Source of the DNA: Hanleya hanleyi
Taxonomy: Eukaryota; Mollusca; Polyplacophora; Lepidopleurida; Hanleyidae
Reading direction: 5' to 3'
NCBI GenBank assembly: GCA_036873755.1
Contig: JAVTVY010037142.1
Span: 1 to 64,000, forward strand
DNA length: 64,000 nucleotides
A program made the translations under genes and the position numbers. The notes beneath the pieces are model-generated. The model was given only the letters and a program-made list of their open reading frames with translations. It ran no database searches and was not told where the DNA came from. Positions within the stretch are counted from its first letter, which is position 1; each line of letters begins with the position of its first letter. Positions 47,189-59,190 of this stretch are shown here, piece by piece.

Positions 47189-47840
47189 ATGGTGCCATTG
47201 CCATCGTGCAATGCAGTGGTGTCGAAATTATGTACAAAAGTTGCAAGAACTAAGAACAAACGAACAAACCAAACCACTTCAAGAACTATGAACAACCTAT
47301 TGAATAAATCTATTACAAATAGTGAGAATAAATCTATTACAAAGAGTGAGCATACAAAACAATGCAAACCTTACATACCTGAAATTCTTGTTGATAAACA
47401 AACAGACAAAATATTTGTTTCAACACATAACACTCATTTTGATGTTGTCGTAGATGCTGAAGGAGAACATGAATCAGCACAAACGTGTCCGGGTATAATT
47501 TCACAACATTGATTCGAAGGATATTTCGAGTTTGCCAGTACCAATAGATGGTCACTTCGACCAAATCCATCCAAGATTTCTGGACAATGTCGGTAAACTG
47601 TGTGTAATGAATAGTCTATCAGCTCTCATATACAATCAAGAGAAACCAACAACAATTTGGACATCAAATGATGTAGACCAGATACTTGTAAATGGAAACG
47701 AAATGTATGAATTTTTGCAGCGAAGTAGCACAATCCATCATGATCTCCTAGCCATTAATGACATTCGTGAGTCAGGGGAATATACAAATGGTAATCTGTA
47801 CAATTTTGCATTTCAAGAATCACTAATGGCAACACTGTAA
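47189..47840 (+). pseudogene. Helentron N-terminal region
   Basis: Two frames (47189-47512; about 47516-47840) are separated by one frameshift. The second has DGHFDQIHPRF and a C-X-M-NSLSALIY stretch, then DVDQILVNGNEMYEFL. This pattern precedes Rep in invertebrate Helitrons and is reminiscent of cysteine-protease-like folds; function is unassigned. It is cut off by the RT insertion at 47883. Confidence 0.5.
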
Positions 47841-47882
47841 CATCGTCCAGGTACTTTGACCACAGAGTGCAAGTATTTGTGA

Positions 47883-48775
47883 ACTACAAGCGTCTAGTCC
47901 GTCTTTCATAATTCAGCCGTCGTCTATTAGAGAATATCCGCGTTCATAATCCAAAGACCTATTCCATATTCCACAGAACAGTATTAGCACCAAATTCAAG
48001 AAGACAATCATAGTATACATAAACATAGGCTTGTTTCCTGCAAGAGAGAAGCGGTCAACAGTTTTCAATGATGCCCGCAAGACATCATGATGTTCCAAAA
48101 ATATCAAATCCGTATCGCTGATCAGTATTCTTAATCCATAATATTCGTTGTAAAGTCGTCATCTAATGAAGGATGTATCTCAGTCACGCTTTGATTGCGC
48201 CTGTTCATATGAGTACCATGAGAATCTTGAAGTACATGGGTTCATACGGCCCCTAGCCCCGGGTTAAGCGAAATTAGACGCAAGTTACGGAACGTAACGC
48301 CATAGATCTTGCACGCTACGCTCGTATTTTGCTATCACCATGCGATATGTATCGCCAAATTTGAGAAACTTTGAGTGGAGGCGCTTGGTGGTGTAGCCCT
48401 GTTTTATAAGTTTATGCAACAATGTTTTGTGACGTTGACTAAAATCGTCACATTTAACACAGGATCTAGCAAATGCTACTAGGCGTGATATGTATACGCC
48501 ATATGCAGGTCCCACTGGAATATTACTGTCCAGAAAGGGATAGTTTACGATGTCGAAATTGTAATCATCTTTTTTGTCATACAGTCGACGAGAGAGAAGG
48601 CCCGCTTCATTTTTATAGAGATATAGGTCTAAATATGATGTGCCTGGAGGGTTATCTGTAGTTTCCTTCAAATCCAGTTAAGGTGGATATCCTTCACTGC
48701 GTCATTTATATAGCGATTATCCACAGCGAGAAGATCGTCATTCACAACACTGTACTTAAAAGTGAATATTCTCCA
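47883..48775 (-). pseudogene. RT-element copy inside the Helentron
   Basis: The minus-strand frame 48671-48285 gives the RT C-terminal region (SYLDLYLYKNEAG; YDKKDDYNF; GPAYGVYISRL; KYERSVQDLW), almost identical to 55840-56207. Upstream, at about 48740, the catalytic box is altered to VNDD. The 3' region (48285-47883) ends acaagcgtctagtccgtc. The 5' end is truncated near 48775, where Helentron sequence resumes. Confidence 0.8.
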
Positions 48776-48834
48776 ATTGGAACCGTTACAGATACATTCC
48801 AACGCACTGGATATCAAAATCGCCACACACTCAC

Positions 48835-49609
48835 ATGATAGCATGGACAGAGAATGCACCAAAATATAATGTGGATTCTGAAGACCACATTGTTCAGTAT
48901 GTTGATAAATATGTGACTTGTTCCCTGGATGTCGAGGAAGACCTGCGAGACTTGATACAACTGCAAATTCATAAGCATTCGAAAATATGCAAGAAAGGTG
49001 GTAGATCTGTTTATAGATTTGTCTTTCCCCTTCCACCACTTAAAAAGACAATGGTCTTAGAACCACTAGAAAATGATGTCGAGAAGTACACGAAACAATA
49101 CTTAGAAATACATGCTAGAATGAACGAGTTCAAGGACGGATGTAATATGTCATACGAATACTTTCTGAAAAATGTTGTGCAAATGGAAGAATCCGAATAT
49201 ATTAAATGCATACGAAGCTCTCTCAAAGGACCCAAGGTGTTTTTGAAAAGAAAACCATCAGAGTTGTGTGAATTATTACAGTAAAGTTGTGCTTAGCGCA
49301 TGGAGAGCAAACCTGGACATACAATTTGTACTTGACCCCTATGCCTGTGCAATGTACATTGTTTCCTATATCAGCATATCACAGCGAGGTATGAGTACTA
49401 TGCTAGAACAGGCGTCTAACGAAGCAAGAGAGGGAAACATGGATCTCAAGAGGCAGGTTCGACATATTGGAAACCAGTTCCTTAATTCTGTTGAAATATG
49501 TGCCCAAGAAGCATCATATCTGGTGTTATAGATGCCACTGACACGAGCATCTCGTGAAGTAGTATTCATCAATACATCTCCTGCAGACCAGAGTTTTTCT
49601 CTTAAAAAA
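48835..49609 (+). pseudogene. Helentron Rep C-terminal region
   Basis: ITS-like start IAWTENAPKY, then DKYVTCSL, KHSKICKKGG, and in the next frame YACAMYIVSYISISQRGMS. These are hallmark blocks of Helitron Rep around and beyond the nickase core. A frameshift near 49275, an in-frame stop at 49529 and a further shift near 49605 break it. Confidence 0.75.
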
Positions 49610-50355
49610 TGAAGAACAAGTCGAACAGCTTCCAGATGACTCGACAGACATTGAATCTGACATCATCAAGAGGTATACAAAACGACCAAGAAAATACAGT
49701 CTCGCTGATTATGTTTCCGAGTTAGAAGTTAAGTATAAACAAAAGGAACCTACTTTTGAAGTTGAATGCAATGATGATGATAAATGTCATTTACCCGCAT
49801 CTGACAATGACGTAGAGACAGACAGTGATACAGAGTTCGGGGATACAAATATTGTGATGAAATTGCGAGGTGGCATAGCAATCAGAAAAAGGAGAAATCC
49901 AAAGGTAATACTATATGTAAGATACAGCACGAGCACAAATTCTGAGAACTTCTATAGAGAAAAACTGTTATTTATGCCATGGAGAGATGAGAACAAAGAT
50001 CTTAAGGGTGGATACGACACATATGAAGGTCATTACCAAAATAAAAGTGCAGAGATTTTACCATTGCTGCAAAAATACGAACACCATGTTGAAGAAATAG
50101 ATCTAGCGAGGCAACAAGCTGAACAAGACCTCGTCACAGAGTTTGATATTTTAGCGCCCAACACTGAACAAGTGCAAGCAGAAGATGCTGAGCAATCTAC
50201 CAGTCAGTCAGAGGAATTTATCCACTTTATTCCCCCGACACAATCCCGAAGCACAGCAGATATTGGCCAAGATCTAGATTTACCTAGTACCTCTGTATCC
50301 GTTGAAACAAATTCAGTACTGCTTCCAGATGATGAATACATGGCTTTGCTCTGAT
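49600..50355 (+). pseudogene. Helentron Rep-helicase linker
   Basis: An uninterrupted 250-codon stretch: an acidic Asp/Glu-rich part, a basic RKRRNPK, FMPWRDE, GHYQNKSAEILP, then Glu/Gln-rich sequence. It matches the linker before the helicase in animal Helitrons. Confidence 0.65.
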
Positions 50356-51790
50356 CTCTTAACATTAAACAACGAGAATTCTTCCATCACGGCATACAGT
50401 GGATTTCTACATAGACTGTTTCTCTTTACGCATTCCTATCTGGTGGAGCAGGTCTAGGTAAATTAGTAGTAATGCAAGCTCTCTACCAAACACTACATAG
50501 GCGTCTAAATTCCAAAGATGGAGATGACCCGGATACTGTAAAGATCTTACGAACAGCATTCACAGGAAAGGCAGCTTACAACATAAATGGAGTAACAATA
50601 GCCTCTGCTTTCCACAACAAAATGTTCCAAACACAACAGCATATGTACAGTGATGAGCTAAATACATTTCAAACAACTTGCTGTTATCATTATCGATGAA
50701 ATCTCCATGGTTGGTAACAAGCTCTTCGCTTTCATGCATGACCGACTACAAAAACTAACCGGTACAAAACGAGATTTCGGAGGGATAATTATGTCCTGTA
50801 GCAGATTCATGGATCTTCTCTGATTTGTCTGTCGGTCTAGCAACTTATGGAAAAAAACATTTTCAAATGTTTGAACTCGACGAGATTATGAGACAAAAAG
50901 ATGACTTGCCATTTGCTGAGATGTTAAACAGTTTAAGATTCAATCAACTCCAACCGACAGATAAAGAAATTATCACATCTCACACGATTTCTACAACATC
51001 TGTAAACTATCCAAGGAAAGCTCTGCATTTATTTACAGAGAACAAGAAAGTTGATAACTTCAACAGTACATTGATTTAAGGTCTGAAAACTACAAAAGTA
51101 GACGTCTTCGCCGATACGGATATTATTTCCCCCGTGAACATAAACAAAGAGACTAAGATTCACTTGGTAGAAGAAATTAATAAGAAAGACAAACTCAGCC
51201 AAACTGGAAACCTGCCTAGTGTGCTGAAACTTGCGGTTGACATGACATATGATGTAACAGTCAATGTTGACGTCGATGATGGATTGACAAATGGTGCATC
51301 AGGAATTCTGAAACACATCGAGTACAAAGGAACATCTAAGAGACCAGCCATTGTATGGGTTCTTTTTACCGATACAAACATTGGTAGCAAAAGAAGAAAA
51401 CAATACAAACATCTGTATTATACAGATACTGATCAGCAATGAACACCAGTATTTGAAACAAAACGGACATTTTTTATAAAAAAAACTGATCAACGAATCC
51501 AATTTTCACTTGCCCCAGCTGCAGCTAAGACTGTTCACAAAGCGCAAGGCGCCACAGTTGAGGAACTTGCTGTAGATCTAAGCACCAGTTATAAACCACC
51601 ACATGTTCATTATGTTGCACTGTCACGAGTTCGCAAATTAGCAAACTTGAACATTCTTGACTTCAATGAGAAAGCACTGAAAGTGGATGAAAAGATACAT
51701 GAAGAGGTACATGAAGAAATGGAAAGGCTTTACAAGAATCCACTTCAGTTGTGTTATACACCTCTGTACAGTATTGACAATACAAGCGTC
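50350..51790 (+). pseudogene. Helentron SF1/Pif1-like helicase
   Basis: Motif I is GGAGLGKL at 50442-50465, where the Ser/Thr after GK is replaced by Leu. FTGKAAYNINGVTIASAFH follows at about 50560-50620. Motif II DEISMVG (about 50694-50715) is intact in a shifted frame. The terminal blocks HKAQGATVEEL (about 51535) and VALSRVRKL (about 51615) are present. At least four frame changes and several stops rule out activity. Confidence 0.8.
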
Positions 51791-52051
51791 TAGTCCGTCA
51801 TTCATAATTCAGCCGTCGTCCATTAAAGAATATCCGCGTCCATAATCCAAATACCTATTCCATATCCAGATAACAGTATTAGCACCAAATTCAAAAAAGA
51901 CAATCATATTATACATAAACATAGGCTAGTTTCCTGCAAGAGAGAAGCGGTCAACAGTTTTCAATGATGCCGACAAGACATCATGATGTTCCAACAATAT
52001 AAAATCCGTATCGCTGAACAGTATTCTTAATCCATAATAATCGTTCCCAGG
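51782..52051 (-). mobile_element. RT-element 3' end inserted in the Helentron
   Basis: Starts tacaagcgtctagtccgtc and runs to ccataataatcgttccc, like 47883-48145 in the same orientation. It separates the helicase end from the endonuclease domain. Confidence 0.8.
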
Positions 52052-52654
52052 TAAAATCCTGCATTTTCATATAGACGATATCAAGAGTGACCCAAATATA
52101 CAGAATGCAGACTTAATTGGAATTTGTGAGACACGTCTTGTAAATACAGACAGAGCTGATCAATATGAACTGCCAGGGTTTCAAATGTATAGATTAGATG
52201 AAGCTCGGCCATCCAACATGACCAGACCATTTCATGGACGCATACATAAAACATGATATAACTGTGACCAAGATCAATTCTCACATCTATGATAACGTTG
52301 AATTTATCATAAATGCGCAAATCAAGAGAAATATTCATCTACAAAACACCAAAACTGTCAAACATACAACTAGAAGATGTTGTACGCAACAATATCCAGC
52401 CATTCATAAATACTCAGAAACCGACTTTCTTTCTTGGACATTTCTGTATGAACTTGCTAGAGAAAGAAAATACATTTGTACAATTCATGGAACAGGAATT
52501 AGCACTTAGCCAGTTAATCACTGAACCTGCAACTGTAAATGGGACATTACTCGACCACGTCTACACCAATGAAAAGAGTGTGCAGGCTGGCGTAATATCA
52601 ACTTATTGGTCTAACCATGGGCTTGTATTCTGTGCATTTCCATCCGTTCAATGA
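52052..52654 (+). pseudogene. Helentron AP-endonuclease-like domain
   Basis: ADLIGICETRL (about 52108-52140) is the exonuclease/endonuclease/phosphatase Glu motif. LITEPATVNGTLLDHVYTN (about 52515-52570) and a later SNHGLVFC match its C-terminal blocks; the usual SDH is changed to SNH. The middle is broken by stops and shifts. Confidence 0.7.
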
Positions 52655-55590
52655 AAGTTCTCTCTTCCTCGACCAACATATTTCTCAGCAAATCAGACAA
52701 CAATCGCAAATGAAAAAAGAACGAATTTCTAAACGAAAGCAGAACGGATATTGACTATTTGAGTTCTAATACATCGATAATTCTAAGCATTTACTCCCTT
52801 AATCCATAATCAGACGTCCATTAAAGGGTCCCCGTTCATAGCCAATGACTAAATTAGTGTGATTTGTCACTTTTGAGCACCATATGGTACAAATATGTAA
52901 AATGCGGACAATTGACACTGATTCGAGGCACCTGGTACATACTTCAAGCCAGTCCTTGAATTACGCTCTACCAATGCCTATGGGTGACCTGTATGGGCAT
53001 CTCCAAGATGCCTTGACTTTGGCATCGCCAAGATACCTTGAAATGGATATCGTAAAGAAGAGATAGGGGTCGTTAAGTTCCTCTGACAAAGAGTCGATTC
53101 CTGTACTTAATCGATGGAGTGTCTTCTGACAAGTGAGTACAAACCTTCCTTTTATTCCATTACGTCACCATCAGGTAATTCCCATATATTTCATTGCAAA
53201 AAAAATTATTTTCGTCTTCAGTAATGGAAAGTTATAGCCAGAAAAAATTTGTTAAAGATAATTATTCCCTTCCCAATCAGTGACATGTCATACATGAACT
53301 GATTGCGAAAAGTGGGACAAGTTCCATAGTCCAAACCAATACATAACAGCGTCTATTCCTTGAAGAGAGTTTTCACAAATTCCCGGGAACTAACAGGTGG
53401 ACTTTTTTTCAAATTTAGTACACATGTACCATCTTACTATTTTCGAGCATGGTATCTTAAAAGAGATATCTCAAACTAGCCCAATAAACAGAACAGAATT
53501 TGCATTCGTTCCTAATTATAAAATCTTAGGTATGTTTCATACCTCATGCCAAAGTGTCCAAGACATTTGTCTTCGCTTCCATTACCCAATGATGACACGT
53601 GCAAAAAGAAAATACTAGAAAACGAAGACGAAGCATCCTCTGGACATTCAGTTTCACACTAACTTTATTCTTTTCACTTGTACTATAACAACCGACATTA
53701 ACTACATGTGAAATTTGCGGTCTTCTAAGACGACAGGGCTTGTGCGCGTGATCTATAAGATGTTGTAACGCATTGGTCGTCTCAAGACACAGGGATCGTC
53801 TTCACAAAACCTGACAATAATAGATTCCAAAAGGTCCGGCTTCTAAAGATACCGAAGTCTTGACAACGTCTTTAAATGAGAGAGGATACAACGAAAACGT
53901 CTGCTGAATATTAAGCCGATTTATTGTAGATTCAGTCCACCTAAATTTGGAACGACCGGCACTATTTGGTAGGCAGACTAGGGTAACCACATCAACATCC
54001 AGACTGTTCTGTAGTCAGTCATTTTTCCGAAACTGGAGTTAGCACACTATTATTGGAAGCATGAGCTTCTATGATACAAGATGGGACTACCATCAGGGAG
54101 ACGTGGTGTTACAATCTGCCTGTAATATGCCGTTCATTCCGTTTTATACATTTACAATGTCAGTTTAGCCCGACAAGGATGGACAGACATATCACAGAAC
54201 TGTCACATGAATAAACCATTCGTCAAACTTACATAAACGGTTTATATGTTCACAATTGATTCTCACAAATAAATGTGGTTAAAAACATTCCTCCATACTT
54301 TTAACATTCCAAACAGGATACTGAAATGTCAAACAAATGACAACATTTACCGGGGTATTACAACGCTATAAAACCATACAGGCAGGCATCATATATGACA
54401 TCAAGACTATCATGCAATATTTAATATATTCCATCAATAACTTGTAGAAAACCAATTATCATAAGATGCTGAATCTTACATACAGTTTCTTGAAATCTTG
54501 AAAGTCCTGAAACTCAAAGATAATATCTTGGTGTTTTCCAGTGTCCCTTTTTCGATCTTTTTCGCTCAAATTCGAAATTCTGCAAACAAAATTGCAAATC
54601 AATGGTTTGTTCTCGGTAATAATGGACAAAAATATCCTCTTGTCATTAGCTTACATTATCGGACAATGGTGGGCGCCAAGATCCTTCAGGATCTCTCGTC
54701 TGAAAATTAAAGCTATTCATTCAGGGAATTATAATTTAATGACAATTGTGTTCTTCTGTTGACTACAACTGAATTATTTGAACTTGAATGGAGCTGTTCG
54801 TGAAAATTTAGCCTGCAAATATCCTCGCTAATTACTTGTACAATACTCATCAAAATAATTGAACTTTCAAATTCCCATAATATATTTTCCAAACTAAATA
54901 TTTGTGCATAATTTTTTTAATTTCGTCTTTGAAATGATTTTATAACAGTTCAAAGATCAATAACTCGAAAAATCCGAACAATGCTACCCCGTCAACAAAG
55001 GCATGCATAAATTTGAAACTGATGCATTCTTATTTACTTCCATATATGTACAGACTTGTGTCCAAATTTCATGACGATCTATTCACTAGCATAGGAGTTA
55101 TCAGAAGGCCAGTCACAAATGCGGTAAAACATTTAACGGAGGAAACAAGCAAAAACTATGTAGTAGCTCTTGTGTTCAGTTCACGACCTGTGGGTTTTTT
55201 CAACCAAGTTAAATGACTTATAATCCAGCCTAAACTTACTTAATTTTCAATATTATTTGTTGAAAAGATTGAAGAAATGTAATTACTGGTTCAAGTCATC
55301 TGCAATTTCCGCCGACAAATCCAGTCGCAAGTGGGGATCTCCAGACCGTCATGTCTGACAGCTCACTTTGTAGGCGCAATTTTGGGAATAAGGGATATTT
55401 CTTGGTCACTTTTTTCAGCAGCCTATATAGTTTATTATTAATTGATGGTGTATTGAATTTCTCGAATACGACGAAAACAGCATGCCTATATCATCGTCAA
55501 ACAAGAGCCTATATTAGCCGACCCGGTATTGGCGGAATTGTAACCCGTATATTGGTCGAATTATAAACCGTATTGGTGGAGGTCCTGGAA
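52655..55590. other. No gene recognised
   Basis: A small inverted RT-element scrap (about 52795-52840) lies at the left. The rest is AT-rich with no coding motif. Confidence 0.45.
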
Positions 55591-55604
55591 GTCAAAACCG
55601 GGTA

Positions 55605-55718
55605 GGTCCGTCATGTATGATACCGTCAATTGGGTACAGTATGCGTGCAATATACTTGCTCCTTTTCAATACTTGGATGAATGGTTCCCCCACACGTATC
55701 ATACATGACGGATAGACC
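55605..55718. repeat. Inverted repeat, 19-23 bp arms
   Basis: GGTCCGTCATGTATGATAC (55605-55623) mirrors 55696-55718 with one extra AT pair. The middle (gtgcaatatacttgctcc, gaatggttccc) recurs loosely at 57860-57930. Confidence 0.8.
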
Positions 55719-55779
55719 CAAAAACGGAACTACATATGTACTCTATAGGCAGGGGCAATGGCGTCACACACATGTTGCT

Positions 55780-56606
55780 ATATAAATGACGCAGTGAAGG
55801 ATATATATCCACCTTCACTGGATTTGAAGGAAACCACAGATAACCCTACAGGCACATCTTATTTAGATCTCTACCTCTATAAAAATGAAGCGGGCATTCT
55901 CTCTCGTCGACTTTATGACAAAAGAGATGATTACAATTTCGACATCGTAAACTATCCCTTTCTGGATAGTAATATTCCAGTGGGACCTGCATATGGCGTA
56001 TACATATCTCGCTTAGTAGCATTTGCTAGATCCTGTGTTAAATGTGATGATTTTAATCAACGTCACAAAACATTGTTGCAGAAACTTATAAAACAGGGCT
56101 ATTCCACCAAGCGCCTCCACTCAAAGTTTCTCAAATTTGGCGATACATATCGCATGCTGATAGCAAAATACGAACGTAGCGTGCAAGATCTATGGGGCTA
56201 CGTTTCGTAACATGTGTCTAATTCCGCTTAACCCGGGGCTAGGGGCCGTATGAGCCCATGTACTTCAAGATCCTCATGGTACTCATATGAACAGTCACAA
56301 TCAAAGCGTGACTGAGGTACATCATTTTTAGATGACGACTCTATAACGAATATTATGGATTAAGAATACTGATCAGCGATACGGATTTGATATTTTGGAA
56401 CATCATGATGTCTTGCCGGCATCATTGAAAATTGTTGACCGCTTCTCTCTTGCAGGAAACAAGCCTATGTTTATGTATACTTTTGTCTTTTTGAATTTGG
56501 TGCTAATACTGTTATATGGAAATGGAATAGGTCTTTGGATTATGGACGCGGATATTCTCTAATGGACGACGGCTGGATTATGAATGACGGACTAGACGCT
56601 TGTAAT
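55780..56606 (+). pseudogene. 5'-truncated RT-element copy
   Basis: It begins within the RT domain (RYINDAVKDIYP) just after the catalytic box, then keeps an unbroken frame to TAA at 56208-56210 (SYLDLYLY; YDKRDDYNF; GPAYGVYIS; KYERSVQDLW). The protein lacks a GIY-YIG or other nuclease domain in this part. A 390-bp 3' region ends gacggactagacgcttgt. Truncation at the 5' side fits target-primed insertion. Confidence 0.8.
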
Positions 56607-56762
56607 TTCAGCAGACGACACACAACCTGCCTGATGCATGTTATTTAACTTCGTTTTATTATTAATTTGAATGAATATTCTCCAGAAAATTGTGTTTATT
56701 TGTTTTTTAGCGCGCATAAACTGTAGATATTGTAAAATTGTCAATTGATAAAAATGTTATGA

Positions 56763-56809
56763 ATCGTTCACATTCGTATTGTCTTGGTATTGGTACGAAT
56801 GTGAACAAT
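56763..56809. repeat. Small inverted repeat
   Basis: ttcacattcgta (to 56778) mirrors tacgaatgtgaa (from 56794) with a 15-base loop. Otherwise 56610-59030 shows no gene. Confidence 0.8.
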
Positions 56810-59030
56810 TGATAATATATAATTATGAATTATTTTATTTGACAACAAAAAAATGCATTTACGAAATTTGGAAGCCTGTCCGGGATTCTGGGCTCTTAAT
56901 GCCTCCCTGTTTGGGCATGAAAGTCGGCATGTTACACGAAATGTAGCGACAAAGCTGTCATATTGAGTCTGCGATTAACTGATGTGGTATACTATAGCCA
57001 CCCGGGCCGCAACTTCTTGGTTAGTACTAACCCAAAACACAATGTAAAAACACCAAATGCAGACACAATCTTATCAATACAATAAAACCCACTTACTACG
57101 AATGTTTCGTGTTACTTGCAGTACTGGTGGATAAACAAAACGGTTGTTCGTTATATTTTCTGCACGTCAAAATCACTCGACACGAAAGAATATTCAGTTT
57201 TTGACTAACACTGACTATAGCTAACTTTGATAGATCATGGATAACGGCCAACATTAATATTTTATCCCTGTACAATTAGAAACGCTTGAAACCTATATGT
57301 GTTTTATCCTTATCACAGAAATAATTTATCACCTTTGCTGCGATTCATTTACCGAAACTTATTTTATGACGATCTAACTAACTATGCAATGACACTGAGT
57401 TGCATTTCTTAAATGTTAAATGTACAACTTGTCAATATTATCACCCCTTTTCAATTGTTAGGTGGTTGCAATTTTATCAAATATATGCCGTTGATATAGT
57501 TTGTATGGAATGAACTATCCTCCGCTCAATATCAAGCACATTCGGGAGATAAATGAATTTCTCACCAGAACTCAAAATAAACCTACCTAATTGGATAATG
57601 AGATTTGAAGATTAGATAACTAAATATACGTACAGTTGATGCAGATTTTTCAAACGAGATTAATTCCAGTATGAAAGTATTGCAATGTTGTCCCTGTCCA
57701 GTGTGCCACTGGCATTTCAAAATGATACCAAGACCTCGAGCCCAATTGAGATTGTCGTAAACAGGAACTTATCTCAGCCAATTGGAAATATCCATGCTCA
57801 CTATGAACAATGTCTCCCCTAAAACAATTCTTCGTTGCCGCAGTCCGGCATGTTTAACTTAAATCGGGTACACCGTGTGTGCAATATGGTTATGTTCGTT
57901 TCTTAGTTGAATGGTTCCCTTCATGTAGTCACCTATTATACTTGTCTTACGGGAAGGAAAGACCATTCGTTAACGTTTTCGGTGCCTGTTGAATTTCAAA
58001 ATATCATGGAAAGCTCATCGTTCTGATCGTTATTTGCGTCCCAGGTTTATATGCCAAGGGGAGCTATTTTTCATTGTTTGTTTATTAGGTAATCCAGGTA
58101 TTGTTTATTAGGTAATCCAGATATTGTGTTACAATCTTTGATTTTATTTCCTTGTCGCAATGAGTTGCGATTTTGTTGAAGGGTAATCAGCAAACATACA
58201 TAACAATGGAATCCGTTGATCAGGTGTGTTCAGGTATGACGTCAACGAACCCCAGAGTAGAAACCTGTCACTTTATTTCAAAGAAAAAAACTTCAAGATT
58301 TCAAGGTAACGCTGCACCCACTTTCAGTGCATATAACGCGACATTGAATTTTATTGATTCAGCAACGATATCAGTTAACGTTAATACCAGCGATCTATTC
58401 TTCGCCCGACTGCTGTTGTTCCTCGCGGCGAAGAGGTCAGACAAGGGGCAAGGCTTTGGTGTAAGGCCTCCCATTGAAAAGGTAATATCCTGGACAAAAG
58501 ACTGACAATACAACTTGCAGCAGATCCTTTGTCAATTATATTTCGTGAGTCTTACACCAAATCGTTGCCAGACAAGGAAATGGGATCTACAAGGCAACGC
58601 TTTACTGTACGGGTCGCTATATAACACCGCACGAATCGCAATCTCAATGCGATATCACGATCCGTTCGAGTAACACGCGGACACAAAGACCCATAGAAGG
58701 AGAAATTCAACGTCATGATTCTCGTGGTTTATTAGACACAATCGCACGAAGTAAAAGTACTTTCCATAGTGAGCTATCTATACGCCTGTTCAGCTAAGTG
58801 TTTTCCATCCAGATATGCACTAGAAAGAACATTCGACGACGTGTCTAACGGTCACCGGTGAAGATTGAAGGTTCAGGCTCGACAATATACCATCTTCTGT
58901 CTACATGATCTTTTGACCAAACATTTCCACAAGATGTACGTAACATTGGTTGTAACGTCGTGTGTATCATATGCCATATACCATATTAAGTTCCAATGTT
59001 TTCCACTATATTTCCTCTTGAGTTTGTCCC
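56810..59030. other. No gene recognised
   Basis: AT-rich. An open frame at 58173-58505 has no motif; its overlap with a minus-strand frame argues against coding. Confidence 0.4.
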
Positions 59031-59034
59031 CCTA

Positions 59035-59190
59035 TGAAGTCTTGACCACTGCTCTCTTGCAGGGAACCATCTTGTGTGTTATTTTATTTTCGTTCTATGT
59101 ATATTTGTAATTGATGCTTGCTACGAAAATATCGTTCGATTATTGATGCGGAAATTATTTTGTGGACGACGACTGAATACTGAATGTTTC
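59035..59190 (+). mobile_element. Diverged RT-element 3' end
   Basis: tcttgaccactgctctcttgcag, then gattattgatgcggaaatt and tggacgacgactgaat match 56440-56580. Confidence 0.55.

Larger units (their letters stand above)
47189..52654 (+). mobile_element. Degraded Helentron-type rolling-circle transposon
   Basis: Pieces in one orientation and in the expected order: an N-terminal region (47189-47840), the Rep C-terminal region (48835-49609), a linker (49600-50355), an SF1/Pif1 helicase (50350-51790) and an AP-endonuclease-like domain (52052-52654). The terminal endonuclease is the mark of Helentron/Helitron2 elements. Many stops and frameshifts are present, and RT-element insertions at 47883-48775 and 51782-52051 break it. 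The HUH-tyrosine core of Rep is missing. Confidence 0.8.
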
